A program made the translations under genes and the position numbers. From the NCBI RefSeq assembly GCF_002752165.1, contig NZ_MOMB01000014.1:1-34384 (forward strand): a stretch of 34,384 nucleotides of DNA, in the 5' to 3' direction. Shown piece by piece: positions 11,972 through 21,639 of the stretch. The DNA comes from Erwinia sp. OLFS4. GTDB taxonomy: Bacteria > Pseudomonadota > Gammaproteobacteria > Enterobacterales > Enterobacteriaceae. Within the stretch, counting starts at the first letter, position 1. Each line of letters starts with the position of its first letter. The notes beneath the pieces were generated by a model. That model was given only the letters and a program-made list of their open reading frames with translations, was not told where the DNA came from and searched no databases.

Positions 11972-12034
11972 TCGCTATCACACCGCTTAAAACAGATTTA
12001 TTCCTGCTGTGGATCGCCGAAAATCAGCCGCCAA

Positions 12035-12050
12035 TAGCAAACGATTGCTT
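12035..12050 (+). promoter_or_regulatory. PurR-type operator upstream of xanP
   Basis: The 16-mer TAGCAAACGATTGCTT matches the palindromic PurR consensus ACGCAAACGTTTGCGT at 12 of 16 positions, with the GCAAACG core intact. It lies about 53 bp before the xanP ATG. PurR with hypoxanthine or guanine represses purine genes in enterobacteria. Control of this xanthine permease by PurR is inference from the site. Confidence 0.6.
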
Positions 12051-12102
12051 TTGGCGGGCATACGTTTAAAATCGCCACTTTGTTGTTAGCGGAAGCCACA
12101 TT

Positions 12103-13488
12103 ATGTCCACCAAAACCCCCGGGGAAAATCCGTCGCACAATACAACGGCGGCACCACGCAGCGAGCTGATTTACCGGCTGGACGATCGGCCGCCGCTGCC
12201 ACAAACCCTGTTTGCTGCCTTGCAACATCTGCTGGCAATGTTTGTGGCAGTTATCACGCCGGCTCTGCTGATTTGTCAGGCCCTGAGCCTGCCAGCAGAA
12301 GATACCCGCCATATCATTAGCATGTCGTTATTTGCCTCCGGCGTGGCATCAATCTTACAGATAAAAACCTGGGGACCAGTAGGATCAGGGTTACTGTCCA
12401 TTCAGGGCACCAGCTTTAATTTTGTCACGCCGCTGATTATGGGCGGGACGGCCTTAAAAACGGGCGGTGCTGACCTGCCATCTATGATGGCAGCGCTATT
12501 CGGAACCCTAATGCTGGCTTCCTGCACCGAAATGCTGCTGTCACGCGTGCTGCATCTGGCTCGCCGCATTATTACTCCGCTGGTATCCGGCATTGTGGTG
12601 ATGATTATTGGCTTATCGCTGATTCAGGTCGGCCTGACCTCAATTGGTGGAGGCTTTGCCGCAATGAGCAATCACACGTTTGGCGCGCCAAAAAATCTGC
12701 TGCTGGCCGGCATGGTTCTGGTGGTTATTATTCTGCTTAATCGTCAGCGTAATCCCTATCTGCGCGTAGCCTCACTGGTGATTGCCATGGCCGCAGGTTA
12801 CCTGCTGGCCTGGGCAATGGATATGCTGCCGCTGAATAACGCCGCTGAATATCCCCTGATCGCGGTGCCACGTCCTTTTTACTATGGACTCAGTATCGAC
12901 TGGAACTTACTGATTCCCTTAATGCTGGTGTTTATGGTGACCTCACTGGAAACTATTGGTGATATCACCGCCACCAGCGACGTTTCAGAACAACCGGTCA
13001 GCGGCCCTCTGTATATGAAGCGCCTGAAAGGAGGCGTATTAGCGAACGGACTCAACTCGTTCGTTTCCGCTTTATTCAATACCTTCCCCAACTCCTGCTT
13101 TGGCCAGAATAACGGCGTTATCCAGCTGACCGGTGTGGCCAGCCGCTACGTGGGTTTTGTGGTGGCGCTGATGTTGATTATGCTCGGATTATTCCCGGCA
13201 GTAGCCGGTTTGGTACAACAGATTCCGGAACCGGTGCTGGGGGGAGCGACGATTGTGATGTTTGGTACCATCGCGGCTTCCGGGGTACGCATTGTCTCGC
13301 GTGAAACCCTTAACCGACGGGCAATAATGATTATTGCGCTGTCCATGGCGGTAGGTATGGGGGTATCACAACAACCGCTGATCCTTCAGTTTGCCCCTGA
13401 GTGGCTGAAAACACTGCTTTCATCAGGTATCGCCGCCGGCGGCATCACCGCTATTGTATTAAATTTACTGTTTCCACCAGAAAAATAA
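12103..13488 (+). CDS. xanP: Xanthine:proton symporter XanP
   Basis: A 461-residue inner-membrane nucleobase transporter of the NAT/NCS2 family (E. coli XanP, formerly YicE, 463). Family markers are [21 protein letters not shown] in helix 1, the Q(I/L)[18 protein letters not shown] stretch, [16 protein letters not shown] in helix 8, and the NAT signature near helix 10, [21 protein letters not shown]. About 12-14 membrane segments are present. It imports xanthine for purine salvage. The ATG at 12103 gives a hydrophilic N-terminal tail of about 30 residues, as in the family. A PurR-type box lies upstream and a clear terminator follows. Confidence 0.95.
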   Translation: MSTKTPGENPSHNTTAAPRSELIYRLDDRPPLPQTLFAALQHLLAMFVAVITPALLICQALSLPAEDTRHIISMSLFASGVASILQIKTWGPVGSGLLSIQGTSFNFVTPLIMGGTALKTGGADLPSMMAALFGTLMLASCTEMLLSRVLHLARRIITPLVSGIVVMIIGLSLIQVGLTSIGGGFAAMSNHTFGAPKNLLLAGMVLVVIILLNRQRNPYLRVASLVIAMAAGYLLAWAMDMLPLNNAAEYPLIAVPRPFYYGLSIDWNLLIPLMLVFMVTSLETIGDITATSDVSEQPVSGPLYMKRLKGGVLANGLNSFVSALFNTFPNSCFGQNNGVIQLTGVASRYVGFVVALMLIMLGLFPAVAGLVQQIPEPVLGGATIVMFGTIAASGVRIVSRETLNRRAIMIIALSMAVGMGVSQQPLILQFAPEWLKTLLSSGIAAGGITAIVLNLLFPPEK

Positions 13489-13512
13489 TCCCAGGTTTTC
13501 CCGCACCCAGGC

Positions 13513-13558
13513 CAGGGGACAGAAAAGTAAACATACTGCCCCCTGTCTTAGGTTTTTT
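13513..13558 (+). terminator. Rho-independent terminator after xanP
   Basis: CAGGGGACAG (13513-13522) pairs with CTGCCCCCTG (13536-13545), nine pairs with one internal mismatch. It is followed by TCTTAGG and a run of six Ts ending at 13558. It begins 25 bp after the xanP stop. Confidence 0.7.
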
Positions 13559-13831
13559 CGCCACACCCGACGAAAAATAGTGCTTTTCACCCGATGACCT
13601 CGACCACCGGCGGATCGCACGCCCTGAGCCGGTTATGTCAGTGCGCCAGTAAACCGAATACGATTCGCAAAACCTCGCTATTGTCTGGTTATGTCTGGTT
13701 GTGTCACCCTGCGGTTAGGGTATGCTGGTGCCGGGCAGTTTATTCGCGCCCGATTTCCTTTTTCGATCATTGAGCATTGCTAAAAAATCAGGCATAACAG
13801 AGCCTTGTCTGAGTTTCGTTGGGAAGGACAC
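13559..13831. other. Non-coding gap before yicH with a 10-bp tandem repeat
   Basis: No open frame with coding character is seen here. At 13682-13701 the unit TGTCTGGTTR occurs twice in tandem, followed by a third partial TGTC. The unit length matches one helical turn, so a regulator site is possible. The yicH promoter should lie between here and the SD GGGAAGGA (13821-13828). Confidence 0.4.
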
Positions 13832-15508
13832 ATGAAATTCTTTGGAAAAGCATTACTGACGCTGCTGCTGCTGTTTTTGCTGATACTGCTGACATTCTAT
13901 ATCCTGCTACAGACGCGCTGGGGTGCCGGCTGGATAAGCCGTGCCATCAGTAATAATACCGATTATCAGCTGCATCTGAGTAAAATGGAGCATCACTTTT
14001 CCTCTCCTTCCCATTTACTGCTTGATGACGTTATTTTTGGGCGCAAGGGACATTCCCCTACCCTGGCGGCAAAGCAGGTTGATCTCGGACTTGGTTTAAT
14101 TCAGTTCAGCAATCCCCTGCACTTTGCCACAATCCGCCTTACGCGCGGTGCTCTGAATCTCAGCGAAAATAGTGCGGCCTTACCGCTAAGCGCCGACCGC
14201 CTTCTGCTGACACAAATGGCAATAAATAACCCACAGTTTGTCTTATCACTGAAGGCAGAAAAGGTCACCGGGGCGGTATCCCCCTGGAAACCTCAGGCCG
14301 GCAATTTTATTGGTAACGATAGCCAGTTTCAGTTCAGCGCCGGTTCGCTTAACCTGGCGGGAATGGATGCCGCTAACCTGTTAGTACAGGGTAAGCTGGC
14401 AGATAACCGCTTAACCCTCAGCAATTTTGGCGCCGATGTGGCTCGCGGCAGCCTGACAGGCAGCGCCTGGCGCGACGCCCAGGGTAACTGGACTATTTTC
14501 CGCCTGCAGCTGAGCAGCCTGCGTTTTCAGACCAGCAAAAGTCTGCATGACTTCTTTGCGCCGGTTTTTGCACTGCCTTCACTGAATATTGAGCGCCTTG
14601 ATGTCACCGGCGCACGTTTGCAGGGTCCGGACTGGGCGGCCAGCGATCTTAATTTTTCACTGAAAAATGTTACCCTGCACAAAGGCGGCTGGCAGAGTAA
14701 CGACGGCTCACTGTCACTGAATGCCAGCAGCGTTGTCAAAGGCACATTGCTGCTTAACGATCCGATTATCAACATGACATTTTCACCGCAGGGACTCCAG
14801 CTAACCCAGTTCAGTTCACGCTGGGTTAATGGCCTGATCCGTGCCGCAGGGAACTGGCAACGCAATACCAGAAAACTGACGCTGACCGATCTGGCATGTG
14901 TCGGTATCGAATACACCCTGCCTGGTAACTGGCGGGAACGCTGGATGAAACCGCTACCCGACTGGCTGGAAACGATTGAAATCAATCGCTTCAGCGCCAG
15001 CAATAACCTGATTATTGATATTAATCCCGATTTTCCATTCCAGATGACCGCACTGGAAGGCAACGGCAACGCTCTGCTGTTGGCTAAAAACCATCACTGG
15101 GGTATCTGGGGGGGATCATTAAGTTTCAACGCGGCGGGAGCCACATTTAACCGGGTAGATGTTCGGCATCCGTCAATAGCGCTAACGGCCAGTGACAGCC
15201 AGATTAATGTGACCGATTTAAGTGCCTTTGCACAAAATGGCTTACTGGAAGCAAAAGCGATTGTGACACAGACACCGCAACGCGCACTGTCACTGCGCCT
15301 GAGTGGTCATGACGTTCCGCTTAATCAGCTGGTCAACTGGGGCTGGCCGGCGCTGCCTTTGCAGGGAAACGGTAATCTGAATCTTGATTTAAACGCCAGC
15401 CTTGCTGCCGGCGTGCCGCTGCGGCAGAGCGCCAGCGGCACGTTATCTGCCTCCCAGCAGGACAAAACTATTCAGCAGACCATGAACCACGGAGTGGTAA
15501 CGCAATAA
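13832..15508 (+). CDS. yicH: AsmA-family envelope protein YicH
   Basis: A 558-residue protein matching E. coli YicH (569), a member of the AsmA-like family of inner-membrane-anchored periplasmic proteins thought to help lipid or outer-membrane homeostasis. One N-terminal membrane anchor (about residues 8-28, ALLTLLLLFLLILLTFYILL) is followed by QTRWGAGWIS and a long beta-rich periplasmic region. Conserved stretches include FSAGSLNL, ARLQGPDWA, FSPQGLQLTQFSSRW, IDINPDFPFQ and FNRVDVRHPS. The ATG at 13832 follows the SD GGGAAGGA. The reading from 13805 adds nine residues without support. The precise function is not established. Confidence 0.93.
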   Translation: MKFFGKALLTLLLLFLLILLTFYILLQTRWGAGWISRAISNNTDYQLHLSKMEHHFSSPSHLLLDDVIFGRKGHSPTLAAKQVDLGLGLIQFSNPLHFATIRLTRGALNLSENSAALPLSADRLLLTQMAINNPQFVLSLKAEKVTGAVSPWKPQAGNFIGNDSQFQFSAGSLNLAGMDAANLLVQGKLADNRLTLSNFGADVARGSLTGSAWRDAQGNWTIFRLQLSSLRFQTSKSLHDFFAPVFALPSLNIERLDVTGARLQGPDWAASDLNFSLKNVTLHKGGWQSNDGSLSLNASSVVKGTLLLNDPIINMTFSPQGLQLTQFSSRWVNGLIRAAGNWQRNTRKLTLTDLACVGIEYTLPGNWRERWMKPLPDWLETIEINRFSASNNLIIDINPDFPFQMTALEGNGNALLLAKNHHWGIWGGSLSFNAAGATFNRVDVRHPSIALTASDSQINVTDLSAFAQNGLLEAKAIVTQTPQRALSLRLSGHDVPLNQLVNWGWPALPLQGNGNLNLDLNASLAAGVPLRQSASGTLSASQQDKTIQQTMNHGVVTQ

Positions 15509-15614
15509 GCAAACTGATTGCCGGGTGCCGGCAGTGCCGCATAAACCGAACGTGCGCACGGGTGCCCAACGTTCTGCAGGCTGATTTACCTACACCCGTA
15601 TGCAGTAAGCCGGA
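15509..15614. other. Convergent yicH/fabY junction rich in inverted repeats
   Basis: This 106-bp gap joins two blocks that lie far apart in E. coli. It contains the palindrome CGTGCGCACG (15551-15560), nested in GAACGT (15548-15553) and ACGTTC (15569-15574). These could form a hairpin terminating both genes, but no proper U-tract follows on either strand. Confidence 0.4.
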
Positions 15615-16547
15615 TTATTGTATCGGTGGCTCCAGCGGGTCGTCCGGATCGGCCGGTAAGACAAGATATACGCCTTCAAAGACCGCACCGCATTCGTCAT
15701 TGCCATACAGCTCCACTTCCAGCTGCACCCTGGCTTTGCGTCCGCGCGCCAGCCTGTCAAGATCGCCACTTAACGACCCAAGGTCGGCAATGGCACCCGG
15801 GCGCCCGACCACCGGTTTACTGTAGCGGATATGCGCATCGGCCAGAATAATTGTCCCGCCGAGGTGACGTTCCCGCAGCAATAACCAAATCAGACCCCAG
15901 CCGGTCAGGGTTGCCAGTGAAAACAGGCTACCGGCAAACAACGTATGATGGGGATTCTGATTACCGGTTTCCGGCATTGTGGTAATAAACTTTTGTCCGG
16001 TGTACTGCAGAATACGCACACCCATTTTTTCACTCAATGGAATATGGTCATACCAGGCTTGCTGTAACTGCCCGCACCAGTCACCACGATGCAAAATGTC
16101 ATCCAGTGTTACTACCGGTTTAACCATCAGAAAATGGCGCACCGGCGTGGTCTGAGGTGCCCTGATTTCGCCTTCATTGATATAACCCAGCTTGGCGAAA
16201 AACTCGACGGCATCTTCACGCGCACTGCAGGTAACACGTTTTACGCCTTCCTGCCTGGCAACCGACTCCAGCGTCATGGCAACCAGCGTACCCAGCCCTT
16301 TCCCCTGCACCGAAGGATGAACCGCCAGAAAGCGAATCGAAGCTTCATTGTCTCCGTTGATATAAAGGCGCCCAACCGCGACCGGATTATTATGCTCGTC
16401 CACCACCATCTGATGATGAGCCATCGCATCCCAGGCTTCACGTTCAGACCCCTTAGGTTGACGCAGAGGTTTGCGCAACATTTCCCAACGGAACTGATAA
16501 TAAGCCGCAAGTTCTTCGGCTGTTTCGGGTACACGAAGATGGTACAT
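15615..16547 (-). CDS. fabY: FabY/YiiD: GNAT-thioesterase fusion for fatty acid initiation
   Basis: A 310-residue two-domain protein equivalent to E. coli YiiD (FabY, about 329). The N-terminal GNAT acetyltransferase domain (about 1-140) shows [39 protein letters not shown] (acetyl-CoA loop) and [12 protein letters not shown]. The C-terminal hot-dog thioesterase-like domain starts near 160 ([31 protein letters not shown] segment). FabY supports initiation of fatty acid synthesis in the absence of FabH. The ATG at 16547 lacks the short N-terminal extension of the E. coli protein; no upstream in-frame start was preferred. It lies 59 bp after dtd on the same strand, as in E. coli. Confidence 0.92.
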   Translation of the reverse strand: MYHLRVPETAEELAAYYQFRWEMLRKPLRQPKGSEREAWDAMAHHQMVVDEHNNPVAVGRLYINGDNEASIRFLAVHPSVQGKGLGTLVAMTLESVARQEGVKRVTCSAREDAVEFFAKLGYINEGEIRAPQTTPVRHFLMVKPVVTLDDILHRGDWCGQLQQAWYDHIPLSEKMGVRILQYTGQKFITTMPETGNQNPHHTLFAGSLFSLATLTGWGLIWLLLRERHLGGTIILADAHIRYSKPVVGRPGAIADLGSLSGDLDRLARGRKARVQLEVELYGNDECGAVFEGVYLVLPADPDDPLEPPIQ

Positions 16548-16606
16548 ACAAAGTTTCTCTCTGTTTAAGCCCGCCAGGTTTTTTCACCCGCCGGCTACTG
16601 CCTGCT

Positions 16607-17044
16607 TTATACCTGCAACCAGAAGGTGACCGGCCCGTCATTCACCAACGCAACCTGCATATCTGCGGCAAAACGGCCAGTCTCAGTGACAAGTCCACGC
16701 TGCCGGCAACAAGCGACAAAATAGTCATACAAACGTGCAGCCAGGTCCGGCGGCGCCGCGCCGGAAAATCCCGGCCGCATCCCTTTTTGGGTATCTGCCG
16801 CCAGCGTGAACTGGGAAACCACCAGCAGCGCGCCACCGGCCTGCTGCACGTTAAGATTCATTTTGTCGTTTTCATCGCTGAAGATGCGATAGCCGAGAAC
16901 CCGCTCACACAGCCGATCTGCTTTCTGCTCGCTGTCATCTTTCTCTACACCCAGCAGCACCAGTAAACCGGCATTAATTTCTCCCACGCATTGCCCGTCA
17001 ATTGAAACGCTGGCGCCGCGCACACGCTGAATTAATGCAATCAT
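16607..17044 (-). CDS. dtd: D-aminoacyl-tRNA deacylase
   Basis: A 145-residue Dtd protein, the same length as E. coli. It hydrolyses D-aminoacyl-tRNAs (and Gly-tRNA(Ala)) to keep D-residues out of proteins. The start [16 protein letters not shown], the active-site motif [12 protein letters not shown] (about residues 77-88) and the cross-subunit motif [11 protein letters not shown] at the extreme C-terminus are intact. The protein is a cytosolic dimer. In E. coli rbn lies between yihX and dtd; here only about 200 bp of non-coding DNA lies in that place. Confidence 0.95.
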   Translation of the reverse strand: MIALIQRVRGASVSIDGQCVGEINAGLLVLLGVEKDDSEQKADRLCERVLGYRIFSDENDKMNLNVQQAGGALLVVSQFTLAADTQKGMRPGFSGAAPPDLAARLYDYFVACCRQRGLVTETGRFAADMQVALVNDGPVTFWLQV

Positions 17045-17244
17045 AATGATTTGTTCCCTGCACCTTATCCTTTTGGTCGTCCGTCAGCCAGGCGTGCTTT
17101 AGCGTGTCATCAATGACCCTGAGATACGTTAAACTTGCGCGTCATGGCGGAGGGGTATTCGCGGAACACCCTGATACGAGGATGCAAAAAAACCATAACG
17201 CTTTTCAGGTCGTGATGACCCCATGCCTACCAAGCATAACCGCA

Positions 17245-17841
17245 TTACAGCCGGCTGGCGAAATAATCCGGGATAACGCGGGCATCAGTCACCTGCACTG
17301 CGTGAATTCCCAATCTGCGGGCGCTGTCAATATTGTCTGCATTATCATCAAAAAACACCGTCTGATCGGGAGTAAAACCTTCTTTATCCAGTACCTGCTG
17401 ATAGATACGTGCTTCAGGTTTGCGCATGCCCATTTCCTGCGAAAGGTAGACATTGTCAGCCGCCTGCTGGACTTCCGGGTATTCTGCTGGCCAGAAACCA
17501 CAGTGTAAACGGTTAGTATTGGACAGAATAACCACCCGCTCGCCTTTCTGTCGCAGCTGATTCATTATTGAGATAACCTCAGGGCGCACCCCGACAAATA
17601 CCGCCTGCCAGCCAGCGCTGAACTGTTCAAAACTGAGCGCTAACCCTAACTGCTGACAGATGGCCGCCGCAAACTGCTGGTCACTGATCTCCCCGCGCTC
17701 ATGCTGATGGAAGCTCTCCTCCATTGAGAAACGCTTTTGCAGTAAGGCCAGCGGCACCCGGCCTAAATCACTCCAGACACCCAATACGCGCTTGAAATCA
17801 ATATCAACAATGACGTTACCCAAATCAAAGATATACAGCAT
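17245..17841 (-). CDS. yihX: HAD phosphatase YihX (alpha-D-glucose-1-phosphate phosphatase)
   Basis: A 198-residue haloacid-dehalogenase-family phosphatase aligned with E. coli YihX (199), which releases glucose from alpha-glucose-1-phosphate. Motif I FDLGNVIVD (nucleophile Asp near residue 6), motif II LSNTNR, the motif III lysine in RKPEARIY and motif IV FFDDNADN are all present. Two ATGs lie six bases apart. The inner one (17841) is chosen because AGGAAG then sits about 9 bases upstream and the protein begins MLYIFDLGN as in E. coli. Confidence 0.93.
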   Translation of the reverse strand: MLYIFDLGNVIVDIDFKRVLGVWSDLGRVPLALLQKRFSMEESFHQHERGEISDQQFAAAICQQLGLALSFEQFSAGWQAVFVGVRPEVISIMNQLRQKGERVVILSNTNRLHCGFWPAEYPEVQQAADNVYLSQEMGMRKPEARIYQQVLDKEGFTPDQTVFFDDNADNIDSARRLGIHAVQVTDARVIPDYFASRL

Positions 17842-17926
17842 AGTCATACCCTTCCTGCGTGCCTTTGATTCTCCACTCTAACCATAAAACGCCAGACTGA
17901 ACAGGGTGCAGCAAATATGACAGATG

Positions 17927-17952
17927 TAAAAAGGGCCGGTAAAACCGGCCCT
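17927..17952 (-). terminator. Rho-independent terminator after typA
   Basis: On the minus strand AGGGCCGGT (17952-17944), loop TTT, ACCGGCCCT (17940-17932) and a run of Ts ending in TA. It is a perfect 9-bp stem that lies 22 bp after the typA stop and separates typA from yihX. Confidence 0.9.
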
Positions 17953-17973
17953 GTTGATATGATTTTTGCTGAA

Positions 17974-19797
17974 TCAGACGTCTTTGCTGCCGCGCATCGC
18001 GCGCTTGCGGTCATTTTCAGTCAGATGGCGCTTACGAATGCGGATTGAAGCAGGCGTCACTTCCACCAGCTCATCATCATCAATAAACTCCAGCGCCTGC
18101 TCAAGGGTCATTCTTACCGGCGGAACCAGAATAACCGCTTCATCGGTTCCTGAAGCACGCATGTTGGTGAGTTTCTTCCCGGTCAGGCAGTTCACGGTCA
18201 GATCGTTAGAGCGGCTATGAATACCAATGATCTGGCCTTCATAAACTTCCGCACCGTGACCGAGAAACAGCTTACCGCGATCCTGCAAATTAAACAGGGC
18301 AAACGCCACCGCTTTACCCTGACCATTGGAGATCAGCACGCCATTAAGGCGCTGTCCAACATCGCCGGCGCGCACATCATCATAATGGCTGAAGGTAGAG
18401 TAAAGCAGGCCGGTACCGGAAGTCATAGTCATGAATTCATTCCGGAAACCAATCAAACCACGGCTGGGAATCACATAGTCCAGACGTACGCGACCTTTGC
18501 CGTCGGGATTCATGTTTTTCAGGTCGCCTTTGCGTTCACCCAGTGCCTGCATCACCGCACCCTGATGTTGTTCTTCAACATCCAGCGTCACGTTTTCAAA
18601 AGGTTCCTGACGACGGCCATCCACTTCACGGAAAATCACTTTCGGACGTGACACCGCCAGTTCGAAACCTTCACGCCGCATGTTTTCAATCAAAACAGAA
18701 AGATGCAGTTCACCGCGCCCGGAAACCCGGAAGGCATCCGCATCGTCGGTTTCTTCAACCCGCAGTGCCACATTGTGCACCAGTTCTTTATTCAGGCGCT
18801 CAAGGATCTGACGTGAAGTAACGTATTTCCCCTCTTTACCACAAAAAGGTGAGGTATTGACGCAGAAATACATCGATACGGTTGGCTCATCAACGCTCAA
18901 TGCGGTCAGCGCTTCAACCTGCTGCGGATCACAGATGGTATCGGAAATATTCAGCTCACCCAGACCGGTAATGGCAACAATATCGCCCGCTTCAGCCAGC
19001 TCACTGTCAATACGCTCAAGTCCGAGATGACCCAGTACTTTGCCCACTTTACCATTGCGGGTTTTACCTTCACGATCGATAACCGTAACCTGCTGGTTTG
19101 GTTTAACTTTACCGCGCTTGATGCGTCCGATACCAATCACGCCGAGGTAATTGTTGTAGTCCAGCTGGGAAATTTGCATCTGCAGCGGCCCGTCCAGATC
19201 GACATCGGGTGCCGGCACATGGTCGATTATCGCCTGATAAAGCGCGGTCATATCGCTGCCCATATCAGTATGATCGCTACCGGCAATTCCCTGCAGAGCC
19301 GAGGCGTAAATAATCGGGAAGTCCAGCTGTTCGTCGGTGGCATCCAGATTAACGAACAGATCGAATACCTGATCGACCACCCAGTCAGGGCGCGCGCCCG
19401 GACGGTCAATTTTGTTAACCACGACGATAGGCTTCAGGCCATAAGCGAAGGCTTTTTTGGTGACGAAGCGGGTCTGTGGCATCGGACCGTCCATTGCGTC
19501 AACAACCAGCAAAACGGAGTCAACCATCGACATAACACGCTCAACCTCGCCACCAAAATCGGCGTGTCCCGGGGTGTCGACAATATTGATGCGGTAGTCA
19601 TTCCACTTAATGGCAGTATTTTTAGCGAGAATGGTAATACCACGCTCTTTCTCCAAATCGTTGGAGTCCATTACGCGTTCGGTTGCTTCAGTGCGGGCAT
19701 CAAAAGTACCAGACTGCTGCAGCAACTTATCAACCAGGGTAGTTTTTCCATGGTCAACGTGCGCAATAATAGCGATGTTACGCAATTTTTCGATCAC
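17974..19797 (-). CDS. typA: Ribosome-associated GTPase TypA/BipA
   Basis: A 607-residue translational GTPase (E. coli BipA 607) that binds the 70S ribosome at the EF-G site and assists 50S assembly and stress or cold responses. G1 AHVDHGKT (residues 12-19), G2/switch [14 protein letters not shown]3 [11 protein letters not shown] and G4 [12 protein letters not shown] are intact. They are followed by the beta-barrel, EF-G-like domains and the BipA-specific C-terminal domain ([20 protein letters not shown]). The start is GTG at 19797 with TGAGGC about 7 bases upstream, matching the E. coli GTG start. It is divergent from glnA. Confidence 0.97.
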   Translation of the reverse strand: MIEKLRNIAIIAHVDHGKTTLVDKLLQQSGTFDARTEATERVMDSNDLEKERGITILAKNTAIKWNDYRINIVDTPGHADFGGEVERVMSMVDSVLLVVDAMDGPMPQTRFVTKKAFAYGLKPIVVVNKIDRPGARPDWVVDQVFDLFVNLDATDEQLDFPIIYASALQGIAGSDHTDMGSDMTALYQAIIDHVPAPDVDLDGPLQMQISQLDYNNYLGVIGIGRIKRGKVKPNQQVTVIDREGKTRNGKVGKVLGHLGLERIDSELAEAGDIVAITGLGELNISDTICDPQQVEALTALSVDEPTVSMYFCVNTSPFCGKEGKYVTSRQILERLNKELVHNVALRVEETDDADAFRVSGRGELHLSVLIENMRREGFELAVSRPKVIFREVDGRRQEPFENVTLDVEEQHQGAVMQALGERKGDLKNMNPDGKGRVRLDYVIPSRGLIGFRNEFMTMTSGTGLLYSTFSHYDDVRAGDVGQRLNGVLISNGQGKAVAFALFNLQDRGKLFLGHGAEVYEGQIIGIHSRSNDLTVNCLTGKKLTNMRASGTDEAVILVPPVRMTLEQALEFIDDDELVEVTPASIRIRKRHLTENDRKRAMRGSKDV

Positions 19798-19829
19798 AAC
19801 TTTGCCTCAGGCATTAGAAATAGCGCGTT

Positions 19830-19858
19830 ATTGTACACGGATTAAGCGAAATACTGAA
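19830..19858 (-). promoter_or_regulatory. Probable sigma-70 promoter of typA
   Basis: On the minus strand a -35 TTCAGT (19858-19853), a 17-bp spacer and a -10 TACAAT (19835-19830) lie about 33 bp before the GTG start. Four or five of the six positions match consensus in each box, and the spacing is ideal. Confidence 0.5.
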
Positions 19859-19945
19859 CGGAGATCACAAAATTCATCCTAACAATTCCTGTCTGCCCCA
19901 TGACGCGCCATGTAAGCAACAGAAATCGAGACTTCACACCTTTTT

Positions 19946-19993
19946 TGCACCATTATAGTGCTACCTTCGCTTCAGTTGCACCATTATAGTGCT
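19946..19993 (+). promoter_or_regulatory. Twin NtrC enhancer sites of glnA
   Basis: TGCACCATTATAGTGCT occurs twice without a single change, at 19946-19962 and 19977-19993, 31 bp apart (three helical turns). This matches the NtrC palindrome (GCAC-N7-GTGC type), and the spacing is close to that of the two strong E. coli glnA enhancer sites. Weaker half-sites (ATGGTGCA near 20005-20012 and GCACCA near 20051-20056) lie between them and the promoter. Phospho-NtrC oligomerises here to activate sigma-54 polymerase. Confidence 0.9.
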
Positions 19994-20066
19994 ATAGATC
20001 GATCATGGTGCAGTATGCAACTTATGCGAGCGCGCATCATAGCGCTTTTTGCACCAAATAAAAAAG

Positions 20067-20085
20067 TTGGCACAGTTTTCGCTTT
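20067..20085 (+). promoter_or_regulatory. Sigma-54 promoter glnAp2
   Basis: TTGGCACAGTTTTCGCTTT carries the -24 GG (20069-20070) and -12 GC (20081-20082) elements in the TGGCAC-N5-TCGCT form, nearly identical to E. coli glnAp2. The expected start is near 20093, giving a leader of about 137 nt. The NtrC sites lie about 90-150 bp upstream. Confidence 0.9.
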
Positions 20086-20229
20086 ATCTTATTTAAGCAA
20101 AAACGTCTGTTTCCACAACGGTTGATAGCTTGTCAGAGTTCCTTACTCTTGTATTCAGCACGGCGTCAAAGTGTGCGAAGTATAAAAGGTTCTCTAACCA
20201 CGACAATGAAAATCCAGGAGATTATAAGT

Positions 20230-21639
20230 ATGTCCGCTGAAAACGTTCTGTCGATGATGAACGAGCACGAAGTGAAATTTGTCGACCTGCGTTTTACCGA
20301 TACCAAAGGTAAAGAGCAGCACGTGACCATTCCGGCTCACCAGGTAAATGCCGACTTCTTTGAAGAAGGTAAAATGTTTGACGGCTCATCCATCGCTGGC
20401 TGGAAAGGGATCAACGAATCCGATATGGTGCTGATGCCTGACGCGACAACCGCTGTCCTGGATCCTTTCTTTGAAGATTCTACGTTAATTATCCGCTGCG
20501 ATATTCTTGAGCCAGGTACCATGCAAGGCTATGACCGCGATCCGCGTTCAATTGCCAAACGCGCTGAGGACTTCCTGCGCTCTTCCGGCGTTGCCGATAC
20601 CGTTTTGTTTGGACCAGAGCCGGAATTCTTCATTTTTGACGATGTTCGTTTTGGCAGCAGCACTGCGGGTTCACACGTCTCCATTGACGATATTGAAGCA
20701 GCCTGGAACACGGCAAAAGAATATGAAGGCGGCAACAAAGGCCATCGCCCATCAATTAAAGGCGGTTACTTCCCGGTTCCACCGGTTGACTCCGCTCAGG
20801 ACATTCGTTCAGCCATGTCAATGACCATGGAACAGATGGGACTGGTTGTTGAAGCCCACCATCACGAAGTGGCCACTGCCGGCCAGAACGAAGTGGCGAC
20901 CCGCTTTAACACTATGGTGAAAAAAGCCGACGAAATTCAGATCTACAAATATGTCGTGCATAACGTAGCGCACGCCTACGGTAAAACCGCTACTTTTATG
21001 CCTAAACCGATGTTTGGCGATAACGGTTCAGGTATGCACTGTCATATGTCTCTGGCCAAAGATGGCAATAACCTGTTCGCTGGCGATAAGTACGGCGGCC
21101 TGTCAGAAACTGCGCTGTATTATATCGGTGGCATTATCAAACATGCCAAGGCCATTAACGCCCTGACTAACCCGACAACTAACTCATACAAACGTCTGGT
21201 TCCGGGTTATGAAGCACCGGTAATGCTGGCTTACTCAGCCCGTAACCGTTCTGCATCCATCCGTATCCCGGTGGTTGCCAGCCCGAAAGCGCGTCGTATT
21301 GAAGCCCGTTTCCCGGATCCAGCGGCCAACCCTTATCTGGCATTTGCCGCCCTGCTGATGGCCGGCCTCGACGGTATTATCAATAAGATTCACCCTGGCG
21401 ACGCCATGGACAAAAACCTCTACGATCTGCCGCCGGAAGAAGAGGCCGAGATTCCAAAAGTTGCCGGTTCGCTGGAAGAGGCCCTGAACTGCCTGAACGA
21501 AGATCGTGAGTTCCTGACACGTGGTGGCGTCTTCACCGATGACACCATCGATGCTTACATTGCGCTGCGCAAAGCGGATAATGATCGGGTACGCATGACA
21601 CCGCATCCGGTTGAATTTGAACTGTATTACAGCGTCTGA
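20230..21639 (+). CDS. glnA: Glutamine synthetase
   Basis: A 469-residue type I-beta glutamine synthetase, the same length as in E. coli. It joins ammonia to glutamate with ATP and is a cytosolic dodecamer. Motifs: [23 protein letters not shown] (metal glutamates); [26 protein letters not shown]; the ATP/glutamate loop NRSASIRIP; and the adenylylation tyrosine in NLYDLPPEE (about Y398), so control by GlnE/PII is expected. The ATG at 20230 follows AGGAG (20216-20220). The longer reading from 20122 runs through the leader and is not supported. Confidence 0.98.
   Translation: MSAENVLSMMNEHEVKFVDLRFTDTKGKEQHVTIPAHQVNADFFEEGKMFDGSSIAGWKGINESDMVLMPDATTAVLDPFFEDSTLIIRCDILEPGTMQGYDRDPRSIAKRAEDFLRSSGVADTVLFGPEPEFFIFDDVRFGSSTAGSHVSIDDIEAAWNTAKEYEGGNKGHRPSIKGGYFPVPPVDSAQDIRSAMSMTMEQMGLVVEAHHHEVATAGQNEVATRFNTMVKKADEIQIYKYVVHNVAHAYGKTATFMPKPMFGDNGSGMHCHMSLAKDGNNLFAGDKYGGLSETALYYIGGIIKHAKAINALTNPTTNSYKRLVPGYEAPVMLAYSARNRSASIRIPVVASPKARRIEARFPDPAANPYLAFAALLMAGLDGIINKIHPGDAMDKNLYDLPPEEEAEIPKVAGSLEEALNCLNEDREFLTRGGVFTDDTIDAYIALRKADNDRVRMTPHPVEFELYYSV

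Noticed and set aside
19027..19845. 272-codon ORF antisense to typA
   Set aside because: It is a long frame created by the strong codon bias of typA; the minus-strand frame encodes a complete TypA.
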